From Anthonomus grandis grandis (taxonomy: Eukaryota > Arthropoda > Insecta > Coleoptera > Curculionidae), in contig NC_065550.1 in assembly GCF_022605725.1 (NCBI RefSeq), positions 8,370,001 through 8,434,000 of the forward strand: a stretch of 64,000 bases of DNA, read 5' to 3'. Shown piece by piece: positions 44,166 through 55,200 of the stretch. The translations under genes were made by a program, and so were the position numbers. Below the pieces are notes generated by a model. It did not search any database. It saw only the letters and a program-made list of their open reading frames with translations, and had not been told where the DNA came from. The stretch's first letter is position 1. The number at the start of each line of letters is the position of its first letter.

Positions 44166-44500
44166 ACGAATTGATTTATGCATCTTTCAGCTTGGAGACT
44201 GTAAATGAGGAAGTGGAATCTGTGGAAGATTTAAGGAATGTTATTCTATTGGGCATTTATGATTCTTTAAAATCGATCCCCTGGCATAATATTTTTGATT
44301 TGGATAATGTTGATGACAAAGTACATTTTTGTAATGATATTAATTTGCTTATGGACATTTATGCTCCTATAAAGACCCTCAAATTAAAGAAAAAAAATCT
44401 TCCATGGATAACACAGAATGTAAAATTTAGGATAAAACTTCGAGATAAGGCAAAATTTAAATTTAAGAGGAATAAGACTGTGAAATCTATAATTGTACAA
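44155..44500 (+). pseudogene. Endonuclease C-terminal fragment of a non-LTR element
   Basis: Plus-strand frame: SGISDHELIYASFSL (the SDH catalytic end of the EEP nuclease), YAPIKTLKLKKKNLPWITQN and RDKAKFKFKRNK. It abuts the oppositely oriented fragment at 43925-44165, so two scraps of retroelements lie head to head inside the candidate transposon. Confidence 0.7.
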
Positions 44501-44524
44501 ACTATACATTTTTTTTAAATTCAG

Positions 44525-44890
44525 GTCTGATACCAGATATCGGGTGTTTAAATTTGATTTTTTTGAGTAATGGGATGTGTACTTAGGAAACATTTGGATA
44601 TGTTCCACTACTAATTTTCGACGTGCAGATTCCATTTTTCTGCCAGGACCTATACCTCTCTTGTCCTTGGCGCATATGCGATTTATATCCGTTATTGCAC
44701 AAACCGTTGTAAACCTTTTGTTACTTATGTCAAGGGTTTTGAGAAAAAATATCTTACACACTCGCTTATGTCGAAGGTATATTTCAGTACTAAACTGCTT
44801 GTTAGTAGCGGCGTTGTTTCGTTTTCTTTGAACGTCTTTTTTTCTTATGCATGAAGAAATAAAACCATTTTGTAGATTGTAATCGGCCAA
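44525..44890 (-). pseudogene. SDSCGGQN-family gene, second coding block
   Basis: Minus strand: YALADYNLQNGFISSCIRKK, DVQRKRNNAATNKQFSTEIY, ICAKDKRGIGPGRKMESARR and HIQMFPKYTSHYSKKSNLNT, ending KKMYSLYN. It continues the N-terminal block at 46913-46630, from which it is separated by the non-LTR element at 44905-46590. The match in order and strand supports one disrupted gene. Confidence 0.65.
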
Positions 44891-44904
44891 TGCATAAAAC
44901 TGTT

Positions 44905-46590
44905 GAAATAATAATAATATCCTTTATTTGCCAACAAAATCGTATACAGGACAAATCAACGTCATACAAAGGAGGATCTAGCTCCCATAGGGTACATTAA
45001 TTTTTCTTATCTAGAATTCATAGAGGCAATACACTTATATAAACAAAATAACAAAATTTAAAATAAATATTCTAAATATCTAACACAAGTTAAAATTATT
45101 ATCCAAAAGTAAAATTATAAAAACATTTAATCTGCAACCAGTGGTAAACAGCTTTTTTAAATTGGACTGTAGATTCAATGCTTCTAATATCAGCAGGTAG
45201 CATTCTATAAGCCCTGATGGCCATATAATGAGAACCTCTTTCATAGTAAGCTGAATTATGCAATGGAATGCGGAGATCGCTTCTATGTCGTGTAATCATA
45301 GTCACATCCTCAGCGTACATTGCCCTATTCTCAACAAACAAATGATTGTGTCTCTTCACAAATAACACCAAGGAAGAAAAGTATAAGGAGGGAAGGGTGG
45401 GTATTTTTAGTTTGCAGAAGTAAGGTCTACAGGAAGTTCTGTAGGTCATGCCCAATAAACAACGAATGATACGCTTTTGCATTCTAAATATATCTAGAGG
45501 TCCTCTTGCTGATCCCCAGAAACAGATACCATGTTGTAAGATCGACTGTACCTGTCCGAAATAAAATAGGCGAAGAGATACCTCAGACACTACATCCCTT
45601 AATATTCTAATCAATCCGCACAAGCTAGCTAATCTGGAATAAAGGTTTTTAATAAGTTTCTCCCAATTTAAATTGGGGTCAATGTGTATTCCTAAGAATT
45701 TAATACTATTGGCTACAGGGATTGACTGCCCACCAGACCACACAAGTAGAGATTCTGAGACAATATTGGCCTTCGAAAAATTAATCAACCCCGTTTTACC
45801 AGAGTTCAAAGACAACTTACTGTCCAGACACCAGGTCCTCATGCGCTCCACTGCGGATGAGCAGCCCCGTGAAAGATCTGCCACTGTCTTCCTGGCAACT
45901 ATAAGTGATGTGTCGTCGGCGAATTGACAAATCATATCAGAAGGTAACAGCTCAGGCAAGCCATTGACATATAATAGGAAGAGCACAGGTCCCAAGATTG
46001 AGCCCTGAGGCACATCTCTTCCTATAATTTGGGGGCGGGAAAACGTTGGTGAGCCGGAATGTGTCACACAAACTATTTGTTCTCTTTGCTCTAGATATGA
46101 ACTGAGTAATTTAGATGCTGCACCCCTGATGCCATACCGTTCCAGGATGTCCAGCAGTAAAGAATGGTCAACCGTGTCAAACGCCTTAGACAAATCGAAA
46201 TACAGTCCAGCTACACTGGCATTTCTCTCAAGATTCTCCATGATATATTGTATTGCACTATAAATGGCCATTTCCGTCGATCTTTTGGGAACGAATCCGT
46301 ATTGGTGTTTATTTATTATTTGATGGTGAGTTAAATAATTCATAACTATTTGATAGATAACCCTTTCAAATACCTTCGATATGGATGGTAATACGGATAC
46401 TGGCCGATAGTTGGCAATATTCGTTTTTTCTCCCTTCTTAAAAACAGGCACTACTTTTGCCCGCTTAAGAGCAGAAGGAAAAATTTTGGTAGAAAGACTC
46501 TCATTGATCACATTGGAAATGGGTCCGGCTAAGTGAATCCCAACAAACTTTAAGACGAATACCGGAATTTCATCCAAGCCAGAGGAAAAT
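44905..46590 (-). mobile_element. 5'-truncated non-LTR retrotransposon, family C
   Basis: Minus strand, from RT block 1 to an AATAATAATA tail at about 44905. It lies between two halves of the SDSCGGQN-family gene. The 5' junction falls in a T/A-rich tract near 46590-46640. Only one frame is used throughout, so this is a young or well-preserved copy. Confidence 0.88.
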
Positions 46591-46592
46591 TT
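45099..46592 (-). CDS. Reverse transcriptase of family C non-LTR element, intact frame
   Basis: The frame is open from 46745, but RT similarity begins at SSGLDEIPVFVLKFVG (about 46589); the first 52 codons are the interrupted target gene. Motifs: NYRPVSVLPSISKVFERVIY, QYGFVPKRSTEMAIY, GLYFDLSKAFDTVDHSLL, DVPQGSILGPVLFLLYVNGL, the catalytic CQFADDTSLIV (Asp-Asp near residues 277-278 of the frame), LSLNSGKTGLINF, SIKFLGIHIDPNLNWE, FGQVQSILQHGICFWGSA and a C-terminal LHNSAYYERGSHYMAIRAYR. All RT palm residues are present and uninterrupted for over 490 codons. The endonuclease is missing through 5' truncation, so it cannot retrotranspose normally. Confidence 0.9.
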   Translation of the reverse strand, partial: KFSSGLDEIPVFVLKFVGIHLAGPISNVINESLSTKIFPSALKRAKVVPVFKKGEKTNIANYRPVSVLPSISKVFERVIYQIVMNYLTHHQIINKHQYGFVPKRSTEMAIYSAIQYIMENLERNASVAGLYFDLSKAFDTVDHSLLLDILERYGIRGAASKLLSSYLEQREQIVCVTHSGSPTFSRPQIIGRDVPQGSILGPVLFLLYVNGLPELLPSDMICQFADDTSLIVARKTVADLSRGCSSAVERMRTWCLDSKLSLNSGKTGLINFSKANIVSESLLVWSGGQSIPVANSIKFLGIHIDPNLNWEKLIKNLYSRLASLCGLIRILRDVVSEVSLRLFYFGQVQSILQHGICFWGSARGPLDIFRMQKRIIRCLLGMTYRTSCRPYFCKLKIPTLPSLYFSSLVLFVKRHNHLFVENRAMYAEDVTMITRHRSDLRIPLHNSAYYERGSHYMAIRAYRMLPADIRSIESTVQFKKAVYHWLQIKCFYNFTFG

Positions 46593-46629
46593 ATATAATA
46601 TAAATATATAAATATTTATATAATAAAAT

Positions 46630-46913
46630 TTATATAAATATTTCTTGTCTGTCATCTTCAGAAATATTTGTGCTACACTTGTATCTGCAAGTGTGTTCAT
46701 AGGGCTTAACACTACGTTGGATATGTGGCTTATTTTTATGACCAATATACGCTTTTCCTGAATTTCTAAGCGTTTTTTTTACCTTAATATTCCAGGCACT
46801 TTCATTCCGCTTCCTTTTTCTACTTAATTTCTTTCTTTGAAGAGCGTCACTGGGTCCAGCTACATCTTTATTGGAGGCGTCACTATCTAAATCAGAAAAC
46901 ACTGCACTGTTAT
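46630..46913 (-). pseudogene. SDSCGGQN-family gene, N-terminal exon
   Basis: Preceded by an acceptor-like tract (...TTATTTTCAG near 46915). Reads SDLDSDASNKDVAGPSDALQ, KKLSRKRKRNESAWNIKVKK, LRNSGKAYIGHKNK and EHTCRYKCSTNISEDDRQEI. The basic RKR stretch and the CxxxC...ISEDDRQ end are characteristic of the family. The coding sequence is cut by the family C insertion just after EIF. Confidence 0.68.
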
Positions 46914-47013
46914 CTGAAAATAAAAATCATTATTTTATTACACATTAATAAATTAAAAAACATATATGAGCAAAAATTAAGTACCTATTTTAAGCAAAAT
47001 ATTTTATTTACCT

Positions 47014-47250
47014 GTTACTTAAGTGTATCTTTCTGCTAAATCAACAACAAGACTAAAGTCTTCATCGGTGGCAAATGGATCAGAAAGTTCGTCTAAAAAA
47101 TTAACCAAAATACGTTATTTTATATATACATAAACTATGAAAGCCACAGGTCTGCGAAAAAGCAGTTATTTTAAAGTATTACCGGTTAAAAAAAAAAATC
47201 TAACCTAAAAGTTTGTTTACCTTGTAAAATTTCATTTTCCATGCTTTTTT
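47014..47250 (-). CDS. Possible first exons of the SDSCGGQN-family gene
   Basis: 47250-47233 reads MENEILQ with a donor (CAAG|GTAAAC). 47093 downward follows an acceptor (TTTTTTAG|ACGAAC) and reads DELSDPFATDEDFSLVVDLA before a TAA. The short acidic N-terminus would fit the family, and the position close to the terminal inverted repeat supports it, but the in-frame TAA means either a pseudogene or that the exon borders are wrong. Confidence 0.4.
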
Positions 47251-47438
47251 AATGTAATTTAGAAAGGCAGCACTTAATCCTCATGCACTCAAACGTTTTT
47301 GTACATAAAATATAACAACACCAGGTAGAAACCATAAAAAACACACAATATAGTTTTTAAACATTCGACGTTATTGGTTTAAACACAAAGTTATTATTTC
47401 ACCTGACTGGTTTAAGTTGGAATAAAATGGGTACAAGT

Positions 47439-47839
47439 GCACTTGCACCCCTTTTATTTTAGGTCCAAAGTTCCGCTTTTAGATACATAGTATTTCTACT
47501 TACTAATAGATGGCGGCACAAGTTTGAAAATCACTTGTATCTCTTTTGTACCAAACAAATGTGAACTTAAGGAAGTAATCTAAGTACTAAGTACTTATCT
47601 CAGATTTCATTAAAATTGTACTTATACCCCTTTTATTCTAAACGCCTCAATTGTAGATTTGGCAAACCCTAACGGGCAACATTTTGAACACTTATTGAAA
47701 TAAAAACTGATATTTTCATGTTTTTGTTTTCTATCTGAACAAATTAAGATAAACACAGATTTTTCTAATTTTCTCGAAAACGAATCGACCGATTTAAAAA
47801 AATCAAACGTCAAAATAAAAGACTTCGAAAGACCTTTTA
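47439..47839. other. Intergenic with two further transposon-like termini
   Basis: ACTTGCACCCCTTTTATTTT starts at 47441 and ACTTATACCCCTTTTATTCT at 47620, both matching the left terminus at 40931. They may be edges of deleted or solo copies of the same transposon family. No coding sequence. Confidence 0.5.
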
Positions 47840-48650
47840 AACAAGTTATTACTCGATACCCCTTGCCATTTAAAATTTTTAAGGGGATGACCCTGGGGAG
47901 CAATGGGTGAAAGGGGGTGAAGGGGGATCACCCCTAAAATCTTAAATAGAAAGAGGGGTCGTGTGATACCTTATTTTAAAGGTCTTTTAATTCTGAATAT
48001 AACTGCCAAATTTGAAGTGGCTAAAATTTTTTATCCGGATATGACAGCTTGTCAAAATTGTAGAAACAGCGAAAATAAAAAAGGTATTTTGAACTCTGTT
48101 TTGGATAATATTTTTAAAAGAATAAGGAAGTCCTAATTTCAAAGGGGTCACTTATTAATTAAGAGGCCACCCTAATACCTGGAACCTTTTACGAGGGGTT
48201 GAAAGCACCCCTTAAATCTTAAATAGAAAAAGGGGTCGTGTCATTCCTTATTTTGACCTTTCCGGATTTGACCCATTCGAAAATAGGATTTCCTTGTTCT
48301 TTTAAAAATATTATCCAAAAAAGAGTCCATAATACCTTTTTCATTTTCGCTGCTTCCGCAATTTTGACAAGCTGTTTTATCCAGAGAAATAATTTTAGCC
48401 ACTTCAAATTTGGCAGTTATAATTCAGAATTAAAAGACCTTTAAAATAAGGTATCATACGACCCCTCTTTCCATTTAGGATTTTAGGGGTGATTCCACCC
48501 CCTCGAAGGGGGTTGCTGGTATGAGGGTGCCTTGGTAAGGAAAAGTTGTCCCCCTCAAAAATAAAATCGACGTGTCCGAGATTTTTGAAAAAAAATTTTT
48601 TTTTCATACCGAAAATAGCTCTGTTTCGTTTTCGCTGGGACACCCTGTAT
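47840..48650. mobile_element. Foldback (long inverted-repeat) element
   Basis: 47928-48125 and 48285-48490 are reverse complements over about 200 bases, sharing CACCCCTAAAATC, GAAAGAGGGGTCGT, AACTGCCAAATTTGAAGTGG and a TTTTGGATAATATTTTTAAA block. A central spacer of about 155 bp contains a further partial copy of the GAAAAAGGGGTCGTGT motif. The right edge may be at 48648, where the sequence reads GGACACCCTGTAT as in mariner-type MITEs of this window. No coding capacity. Confidence 0.8.
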
Positions 48651-48869
48651 ATATATATAATGTCCTTTTAATTTTTAATTTTTATTATAAATTTGTTTTA
48701 AACTTTGATCCTTGCCTTTTTTTTAATTTTTTTAAATAAAAAAAAATATTAAAATCTTTTTAATAAGTGTGTTATATCCATTGGTGCAGTCCAGTTGTGT
48801 TAAAAATGTATCTTGTTATCTATATTAAGTTTTATTTTATATTATTTTAAAGGTCAAGGAAAAAAACAC

Positions 48870-48990
48870 TAATTATAATTTAAATAAGCACCAATTACTT
48901 TCATTGTAGTGCCCTAGATGGCCCAATATAGGCTGAAACATTAGTAGTATTAAAATCTAAAATCTGAGTTTTATTTGACCAGTTAGACCT
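48870..48990 (+). repeat. Penelope-type terminal repeat with hammerhead-like core
   Basis: Shares about 100 bases with the reverse complement of 33540-33690. The core at 48914-48939 reads CTAGATG, a GGCC...GGCT stem-loop, then GAAAC. This resembles the CTGANGA-stem II-GAAAC catalytic core of hammerhead ribozymes found in Penelope-like elements, with a damaged first box. It precedes Penelope coding sequence at 49230 in the same orientation. Confidence 0.5.
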
Positions 48991-49199
48991 CAAGATCTGC
49001 TTTTATGATTCTCATGGAAAATGAGATATGGATTTTTAGCTTAAAAGTTAAACTTTGGTCCTTAAACCTTATGAGTTATTCATTATGTGTTATGAAAACA
49101 ACAGTGTTTAAAAGGAAGTCACTTTTAAACTTCTGATTTTCAAAGAAAAAATATTTGAGGTTAACCACAAATATATTAAATGCAAGTCACTAAAAAACT

Positions 49200-50030
49200 A
49201 AAAAAGTGGTGTTGGGTTCAGATAAATTCAAGTTACAACTTTCAAACTCAACAATTCCAAAGTTATATTGTTTACCAAAAATCCATAAAACTAACAATAA
49301 AATGAGAGCAACTGTCTCCACTATAGGATCTCCAACTTTTCAAAATATTCGGTAAAGCAATTTGAGACATTAAAACTACCTTATGAATTTTCCAGTCAAA
49401 AGCAGTCAACAGTTTATTTCAAAATTCAATAATTTAATTTTGAAATTCTTCTTTCTTTCGCTGTATCTTCTTTATTCCCAAGCAAATCGTGTTCCAGAAA
49501 CTTTGGAGTATCTGATTGCAGCTTTGGAAACTAATGGTTTTGGATAATATATGAGAAATAATTAAATTAATGAAACTTTACTTGTCATAAAATATTTTTC
49601 AGGGTACAGCCATGTGTAATTGCCTGTATCCCTTTCTAGCAGAGCTTTTCATAAACCATTTTGAGTTAAATGCAAAAAATACATTCACCAAGTTTATTTA
49701 AGATAGATTGATTATGTGTTTGCCATGTTTGTCAAAAGCAAATGCAATATTGATAATTTTGTAGAACAGCTAAATAACTGTTTTTCATCAATTAAATTTA
49801 CCTTTAAGCAAAACAGAAATAACAAACTTCCATTCTTAAATCCTCTTCAAAAATCTTAGATAGTTAAAAATATTAATCGGGTAGAATTTGATATTTACAG
49901 AAATGACAGAAATAGCTTCAGATACACAACAGAATATTAACATTTATAAGTAAATATATTAAAACAGATAAGTTTAAATATGGATCTATTAAGAAAAGTT
50001 ACATATTTAGTGCATCACTAAATTTAGTTA
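49200..50030 (+). pseudogene. Penelope-like retroelement 2, degenerate
   Basis: Plus-strand fragments in several frames: STIPKLYCLPKIHKTNNKMR with TVSTIGSP (PxLYGLPKIHK...RPIVS block), GTAMCNCLYPFLAELFINHF (a decayed GxxMGxxLSP block), a VDDVF-like stretch followed by FTFKQNRNNKLPFLN, and FDIYRNDRNSFRYTTEY. The order matches Penelope RTs. Many stops make it inactive. Confidence 0.68.
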
Positions 50031-50044
50031 ATAACATTGATGCA

Positions 50045-50600
50045 GCTGGATAGCAGAAGAATCATTATTGCTCTAGTTAAAGATTTAAAGAAGGCATTTG
50101 ATATGGTCAATTTTAATATATTGCTTAAAAACTTATTTATTTTTGTGTTATTTACAGTTTATTAGAGTCATATATAAAAACCAATATGTAAAGTTGGATG
50201 GAAATAGTAGTACTCATGATTGGACCCCTGCTATACTTTCTACATGTACTTAGCTTGAGAGTGGCAGGCCTTAAAGCGCAATACTATACGTTTGCTGATG
50301 ACACTGTTTTGTTAGTTTAAGGTTACAATGAGAAACTATTAGAACAGCAAATAAATTCTAGATCCGAATTCCGAGCAAAGTACTATGTACTTTGCTCGCA
50401 ACCGGTACTTTGTACAAAGTACAAGTTGTACAAAGTACAAGTACCGGTTGTATGTAATAAATTTAAGATTACTATAGCTAGAACCAATTATATAGTATTT
50501 AAACCAAAAAATTAAATTATTCAAGAACAAGTTCTTAAAAATTCAATTACAAAAAAGTACCTTCTCTAAAATATCTAGGGCTAATATTACCTGAGAACCT
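50045..50600 (+). pseudogene. Non-LTR RT scrap
   Basis: IIIALVKDLKKAFDMVNFNI, GPLLYFLHVLSLRVAGLKAQ and YYTFADDTVLLV appear in order on the plus strand: the RT palm blocks around the catalytic Asp-Asp. There are stops, and a large gap between the first and second blocks (about 50110-50210). Confidence 0.62.
50372..50450. repeat. Cluster of perfect hairpins
   Basis: 50372-50383 / 50387-50398 form a 12-bp perfect stem (CGAGCAAAGTAC) with a 3-base loop. 50399-50410 / 50439-50450 form another 12-bp stem (CAACCGGTACTT) enclosing the self-complementary TACTTTGTACAAAGTA. The sequence lies inside the RT scrap and breaks its similarity. Confidence 0.88.
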
Positions 50601-50675
50601 TAATTGGAAAGAACACCTTTCATATATATTGATAGAAAAATAATTCCAATGATAGGAGCTGTATATACTATATAC

Positions 50676-51257
50676 AGGGTGTTACAAAATTCGGTGCAAA
50701 TATTTTAAAAGCGTATTGGAGCTATTTTCCTATAAACATGTATTCTAAAATGCTTTTCCCTCCAATTGCTTGAAGAAAATCGATTATTTGGAACTGTAAC
50801 TACAAAAATGCGTCAATTCTTCTGAAAATTTGTATGTCCCTGAATTGCTGATAAACGAAAGGAAAGCATTATTACATCTGATTAAACTATCAAATTAGAA
50901 AAAACGAAGTGAGCTATGACTGCTTTTTTTTGTCAAATTAAATTAACTTTATGGAAAAAATGCAAAAAACGATAATTTTAGATTTTTTCATGGCTAATTC
51001 GATGGTGTTTTAGATTTTCAAATTTCTTGTTAAAAACATAAGATACGGGCTATCACATGGGTAAGCCCCCTGAATCCTTCCCTAAAATTAGGCTTACACC
51101 ATTTTTGGGATGGAAAATGTCAAGAGGACCCAAAGCAATGCGAACTTGCAAATTTTCAAAGGATTTGACACATAACTGTAGTCAATGTTCAAATAATCAA
51201 TTCTTCAAGCAATTTGCATAGCTCGGAGGGAAGGCATTTTAGGATACATGTTTATAG
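50676..51257. mobile_element. MITE-like element, left part
   Basis: Starts at ACAGGGTGTTACAAAATTC after a TA. 50735-50810 is complementary to about 51180-51257, so the element folds on itself. Its terminal part recurs inverted at 55986-56058 (ACACCCTGTA end), consistent with a mariner-type MITE split by the Penelope-like insertion at 51258-55972. Confidence 0.75.
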
Positions 51258-51323
51258 TAATAGCTTTTCAGGGGGAAACTTGATTCACTCTTAGTAGAAA
51301 ATCTACTTTTACTTCTTTCTACT

Positions 51324-52241
51324 GTGTTAAATCAAATTTTTTTCCAATTTAACAACCATTTTTTTAAACAAAAAGAAGGACTGGCAATGGGCTCTTGTTT
51401 ATCGCCATTTCTTAGTGAAGTATTTTTTAGTAACTTGGAAACAAAAATAATGAGCAGTAATTTTAAAAATAAAATCATCTTTTATAAACGGTATGTGGAT
51501 GATATCTGTATGATTTAGAATGGAAGTGAGGTAGAGCTTACAAATTTCCGTAATTATGTCAACTCTCTTCACTCTAAGATTGAGTTCACAATGGAACAGG
51601 AACAGAACCACACCTTACCATTCTTAGGTTTATTACTTAAGAGGGAAAAAAATAAGATATCCTTTGAAATATTCCGTAAACAAGCAACAACAGATATAAT
51701 ATTATACAATATAATTCAACATCACCGTCCTCACATAAATTTGCTGCTTTCCATTCCTTGTTTTATAGACTTTTTAACATACCACTTTCTCGTGAAGCTT
51801 TTAAAAAAGAATTCTTTACCATTAAACAATTAGCAGTCAGTAACTTTTTCCCTCTTAAACCTATTATATATAAAATATATTTTCAGTATGGGAACAAATA
51901 TAAATTATCGTTTAATTTAATCCAACAATAAACAAACTATATTGATACTTTTAGGTCGTTTACTTATTTTGGACCAATCTCGTCTCAACTATCCCGCTTT
52001 TTTTCTCCCTTTGGCATAACCCCAGCTTTTAAAACCAATAAAACATTAAAAAGACATCTAACTAAAATTAAGATACCTAACTAAAACTACCCCCGCTATC
52101 TTCTGTGGGAGTTTATGAGGTTAGGTGTAAAGAGTGCCCTGCAGTTTACGTCGGCTAGTCTTGTAGGAAGATTTCTACTAGGATTAGTGAACACAAGGCC
52201 CAATATAATAAATTTAAAAATACCGATTTCACAGTCACCAG
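51324..52241 (+). pseudogene. Penelope RT (palm to end) and GIY-YIG endonuclease start
   Basis: FKQKEGLAMGSCLSPFLSEV and IIFYKRYVDDICMI give the MGSxLSP and catalytic YVDD blocks; LPFLGLLLKREKNKISFEIF with KQATTDIILY gives the post-palm blocks. At 52108-52230 the frame reads VYEVRCKECPAVYVG, a stop, then SCRKISTRISEHKAQYNKFK. This is the GIY-YIG nuclease core (Cys-rich, VYVG, R-x-x-EH), used by Penelope elements to cut DNA. Stops after MI (51516) and in the GIY-YIG core disable it. The frame resumes at 55465 after the hAT insertion. Confidence 0.82.
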
Positions 52242-55200
52242 CAGTGTTGCCAACTCTATGAAATGGTATTTCCCATAAGGACGGAAGAAAATTCCCTTTT
52301 TTTCTCACGAATTCTATAGCATTTTCCATTCGCTTGCACCGGCTGCACTGACTGCAATTTTTATTATTATCCTTTTCTTTTATTGAAGGCCGCAAAAAAA
52401 TGGAGATACACTGAGTGCAGTCAGTGCAAGCAATTGGAAAACGGTATAAAATACAGACAGAAAAGAGAGAGGGGGTTTGGAATTTTGGGACTAGCCGGCC
52501 ATGAAGTCTGCAGTCTGGCCATTTTCATTTACCGACATTTAAGGAAGGCTTAAAAAAGCGTGTAAAAAAAGCGTTTAATTTAAGTGTTAAAACACTTAAA
52601 TTAAAGGCTTAAATCCTCCTTAAAAATGTTGGTGAAAATGGGCATTAAACAAACAAATATAATTCTGGAAAAATTTTATTTTATTTTTTAGTTTTAAAAG
52701 AGTACAAACTTTGATTATGTAAATTCAAATGTGCTTTAGTAACTTGTAAATTTGTACAATCAATATTTTTTGATTGCATGGAGCTTCGAAAGACTTTTAC
52801 ACCATTTAAGGTATCATCGGATAAAAGGTTTCTTTTCTTATTTTTCACATCTGTTACTATAGAAAAAAATTAATTTAGGGACAATACTTAAATTACTAAG
52901 TACAGGTTTTTTATCAAAATCCGTTGCTTCACTAACTTCCTTCCAAAATATTTCTATGGGTAACTTGACGAGTTCATTCTTTTTATTTTCAGGAAAATGA
53001 AAGGGTAAACTCTGCCACTCAAAATCGAGTTTGTCAACATCAATTAAATTATTGTATTGCATAATCAATAGCTCTAACATCTTAACCCCTTCCATCTCTC
53101 TGCGCTGAATATCCAATGAAACATCAGATCTTAAAAATTGAAATTCTCTAAATATGGAGTTTTGTACCGGTATGCGATCCTTCAGTTCTTGAGTGGCAGT
53201 TAAATAAAAATTCAGACATTTAAGACGAAACTCGTGAACTAAATCTTTGGATTGTATGTGTATTTTAAATGTTCCATACAAGCAGCACCCAAACAAATAT
53301 TTTCAATGGGAAGTAAGTGTTCTGGGTGTTTCAAATTAATGGTTACACATTTATAGACAAATTGGGGTTTTAAAAAGTTTTGCGATAGTTGCCTTAAAAT
53401 TGTGCAACACCGTTCGTACAATTGATCTATCACAATATCACGACTTTGAAAGAGCGCGTTAAATGAATTAAAATAATTTAACACAAATGCTAAAAAAAAA
53501 TAAATAACCCTTAATAAAAGGATTCTTCATGTCCTCTAAGATAGTGCTTGCTATTTTTAATTGATCTTCGGCAACTGCTAGAAGGAAATAATGTTCCAAA
53601 ACGTCCCAGTTTTCGAGAATTCTTTTAACGCACTCATGCAGAAAAAGCCATCTCGTTGATGATAGTTTTAATATTTTATTTTTTACTTTGTGAAAAAATT
53701 CTTGAAATTTGCATAAAACTGCGCAACGCTTCGCGCTGCCAGAAATGTAGTTGGCAATATTGCGAATTAAATCCTCTGGACTCCGTGGCAATTCAGCGCA
53801 CGCTTTGCTAGCCACAATTGCGCTAATGTGGCATATGCATCTCAATAATAAAGCATGAGGAACTTCCTCTTTTGCCCTTGAAAAGAAAGAATTGTTTTTT
53901 CCTACCATTACTGCAGCTCCATCTGATGCTACACCAATAATATTATTAAAAGGTATGCCCTTGTCAATGAAGCATTTTTTTACTGCTGCAAACAAAGCAG
54001 CTGCAGAGCAATCCTTAGCATCTAGTTTTATTACTTCTAATAACCTTGTACAGACTTTGAATTGTTCATCTGCATATCGTACCTAAAATAGTAATAATAA
54101 AATTAATTAAATGAGAAGAGCATGCACATATTTTTTATGTTAGTACAAATTTATTTTTATTTCTTTTTAACAGATTTATATTTTGTAGATCAACTGTAGT
54201 TTTTTTTGTTTATATAAAAACATTGAATTGACTTTTGCAAAAGTATTGTACTTTTTAATACTAATAAATAAATAAAAAAATACATTTACAGATACCTATA
54301 CGTATAAAAGATAATTTTAGATAAATATTAAAATTCGTAGATAATACTTACCAAAAGGCATAATAATTTAGTATCACTAATATCAGTTGATTCGTCAAGA
54401 AGTATTGAAAATTTCTGCTTACGTAAAATTTCAATAAGCTCTTCAGTTTCTACTTTACATTTTTAATTATTTCCGTGCACTTGGTTCGATGGAGAGTTGC
54501 ATCTTTTATAATTTTGGAATCTGGTATATATGCTTTAAGAATTTTAGTAAGGTGGTCCACATGTTGAAATGCTATATTATGCTCTGCAAAAAATTAAGAT
54601 ATTGCTATTTCCAATGATTTAACTTGGTCATGGGCATCTGGAGCTTTGATAAATGTGGAAACTGAAGGTGTACACATTGCAGAATTCATTATATTAATGT
54701 GTTTTTGGGATTTCTTATGTTTATCTAGTTCGGATTTTCCGCACACTAAAGTAACATTACATGCTGAACATCTAAAAAGTATAATTACATAAGTAAAAAA
54801 TAATAATTTTGTGAGTCGTACATACAATCAAAATGGTAAAAATCACCTACCTGCATTTTTCATTATTACTTTTAACTGGTTTTAACCAATTTTTATAATC
54901 TGGATTTTCCAACCAAGAATTTTGAAAGACTTTCATTTTATTTTTGTATTTTTTTTGTGGCGGTTCATTTATTGCGATGCTTTCATCTTCATCTGACGAG
55001 ATGATGGACATTATGGCAGGAATATTCTCAAATAAACTCAATTTACAGCTGAACAACACGATAACACCGTCAGTTAATTAATTACATTAATACGTATTCT
55101 AACAAATCACAATGCGTAATCTAAATGCAAAAGCAGAACGTCAACAAAATGAAAATAGTAATCTAAATAAATAAGCCGGTAAACCCCCGAAGAATTTGTG

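Larger units (their letters stand above)
40931..47438 (-). mobile_element. Candidate DNA transposon of unnamed superfamily, 6.5 kb with nested insertions
   Basis: The left end reads ACTTATACCCACTTTATTCT inward from 40931. The right end, on the opposite strand, reads ACTTGTACCCATTTTATTCC inward from 47438. Between them lies a multi-exon minus-strand gene of a widespread insect repeat protein (SDSCGGQN motif), starting only about 190 bp inside the right end. Similar termini recur at 37566-37576, 47441 and 47620, as expected of a transposon family. Non-LTR elements (44905-46590 and fragments near 44 kb) and a THAP-type segment are inserted in it. The target duplication is unclear (GT left, GC right). 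I do not recognise the superfamily. Confidence 0.55.
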
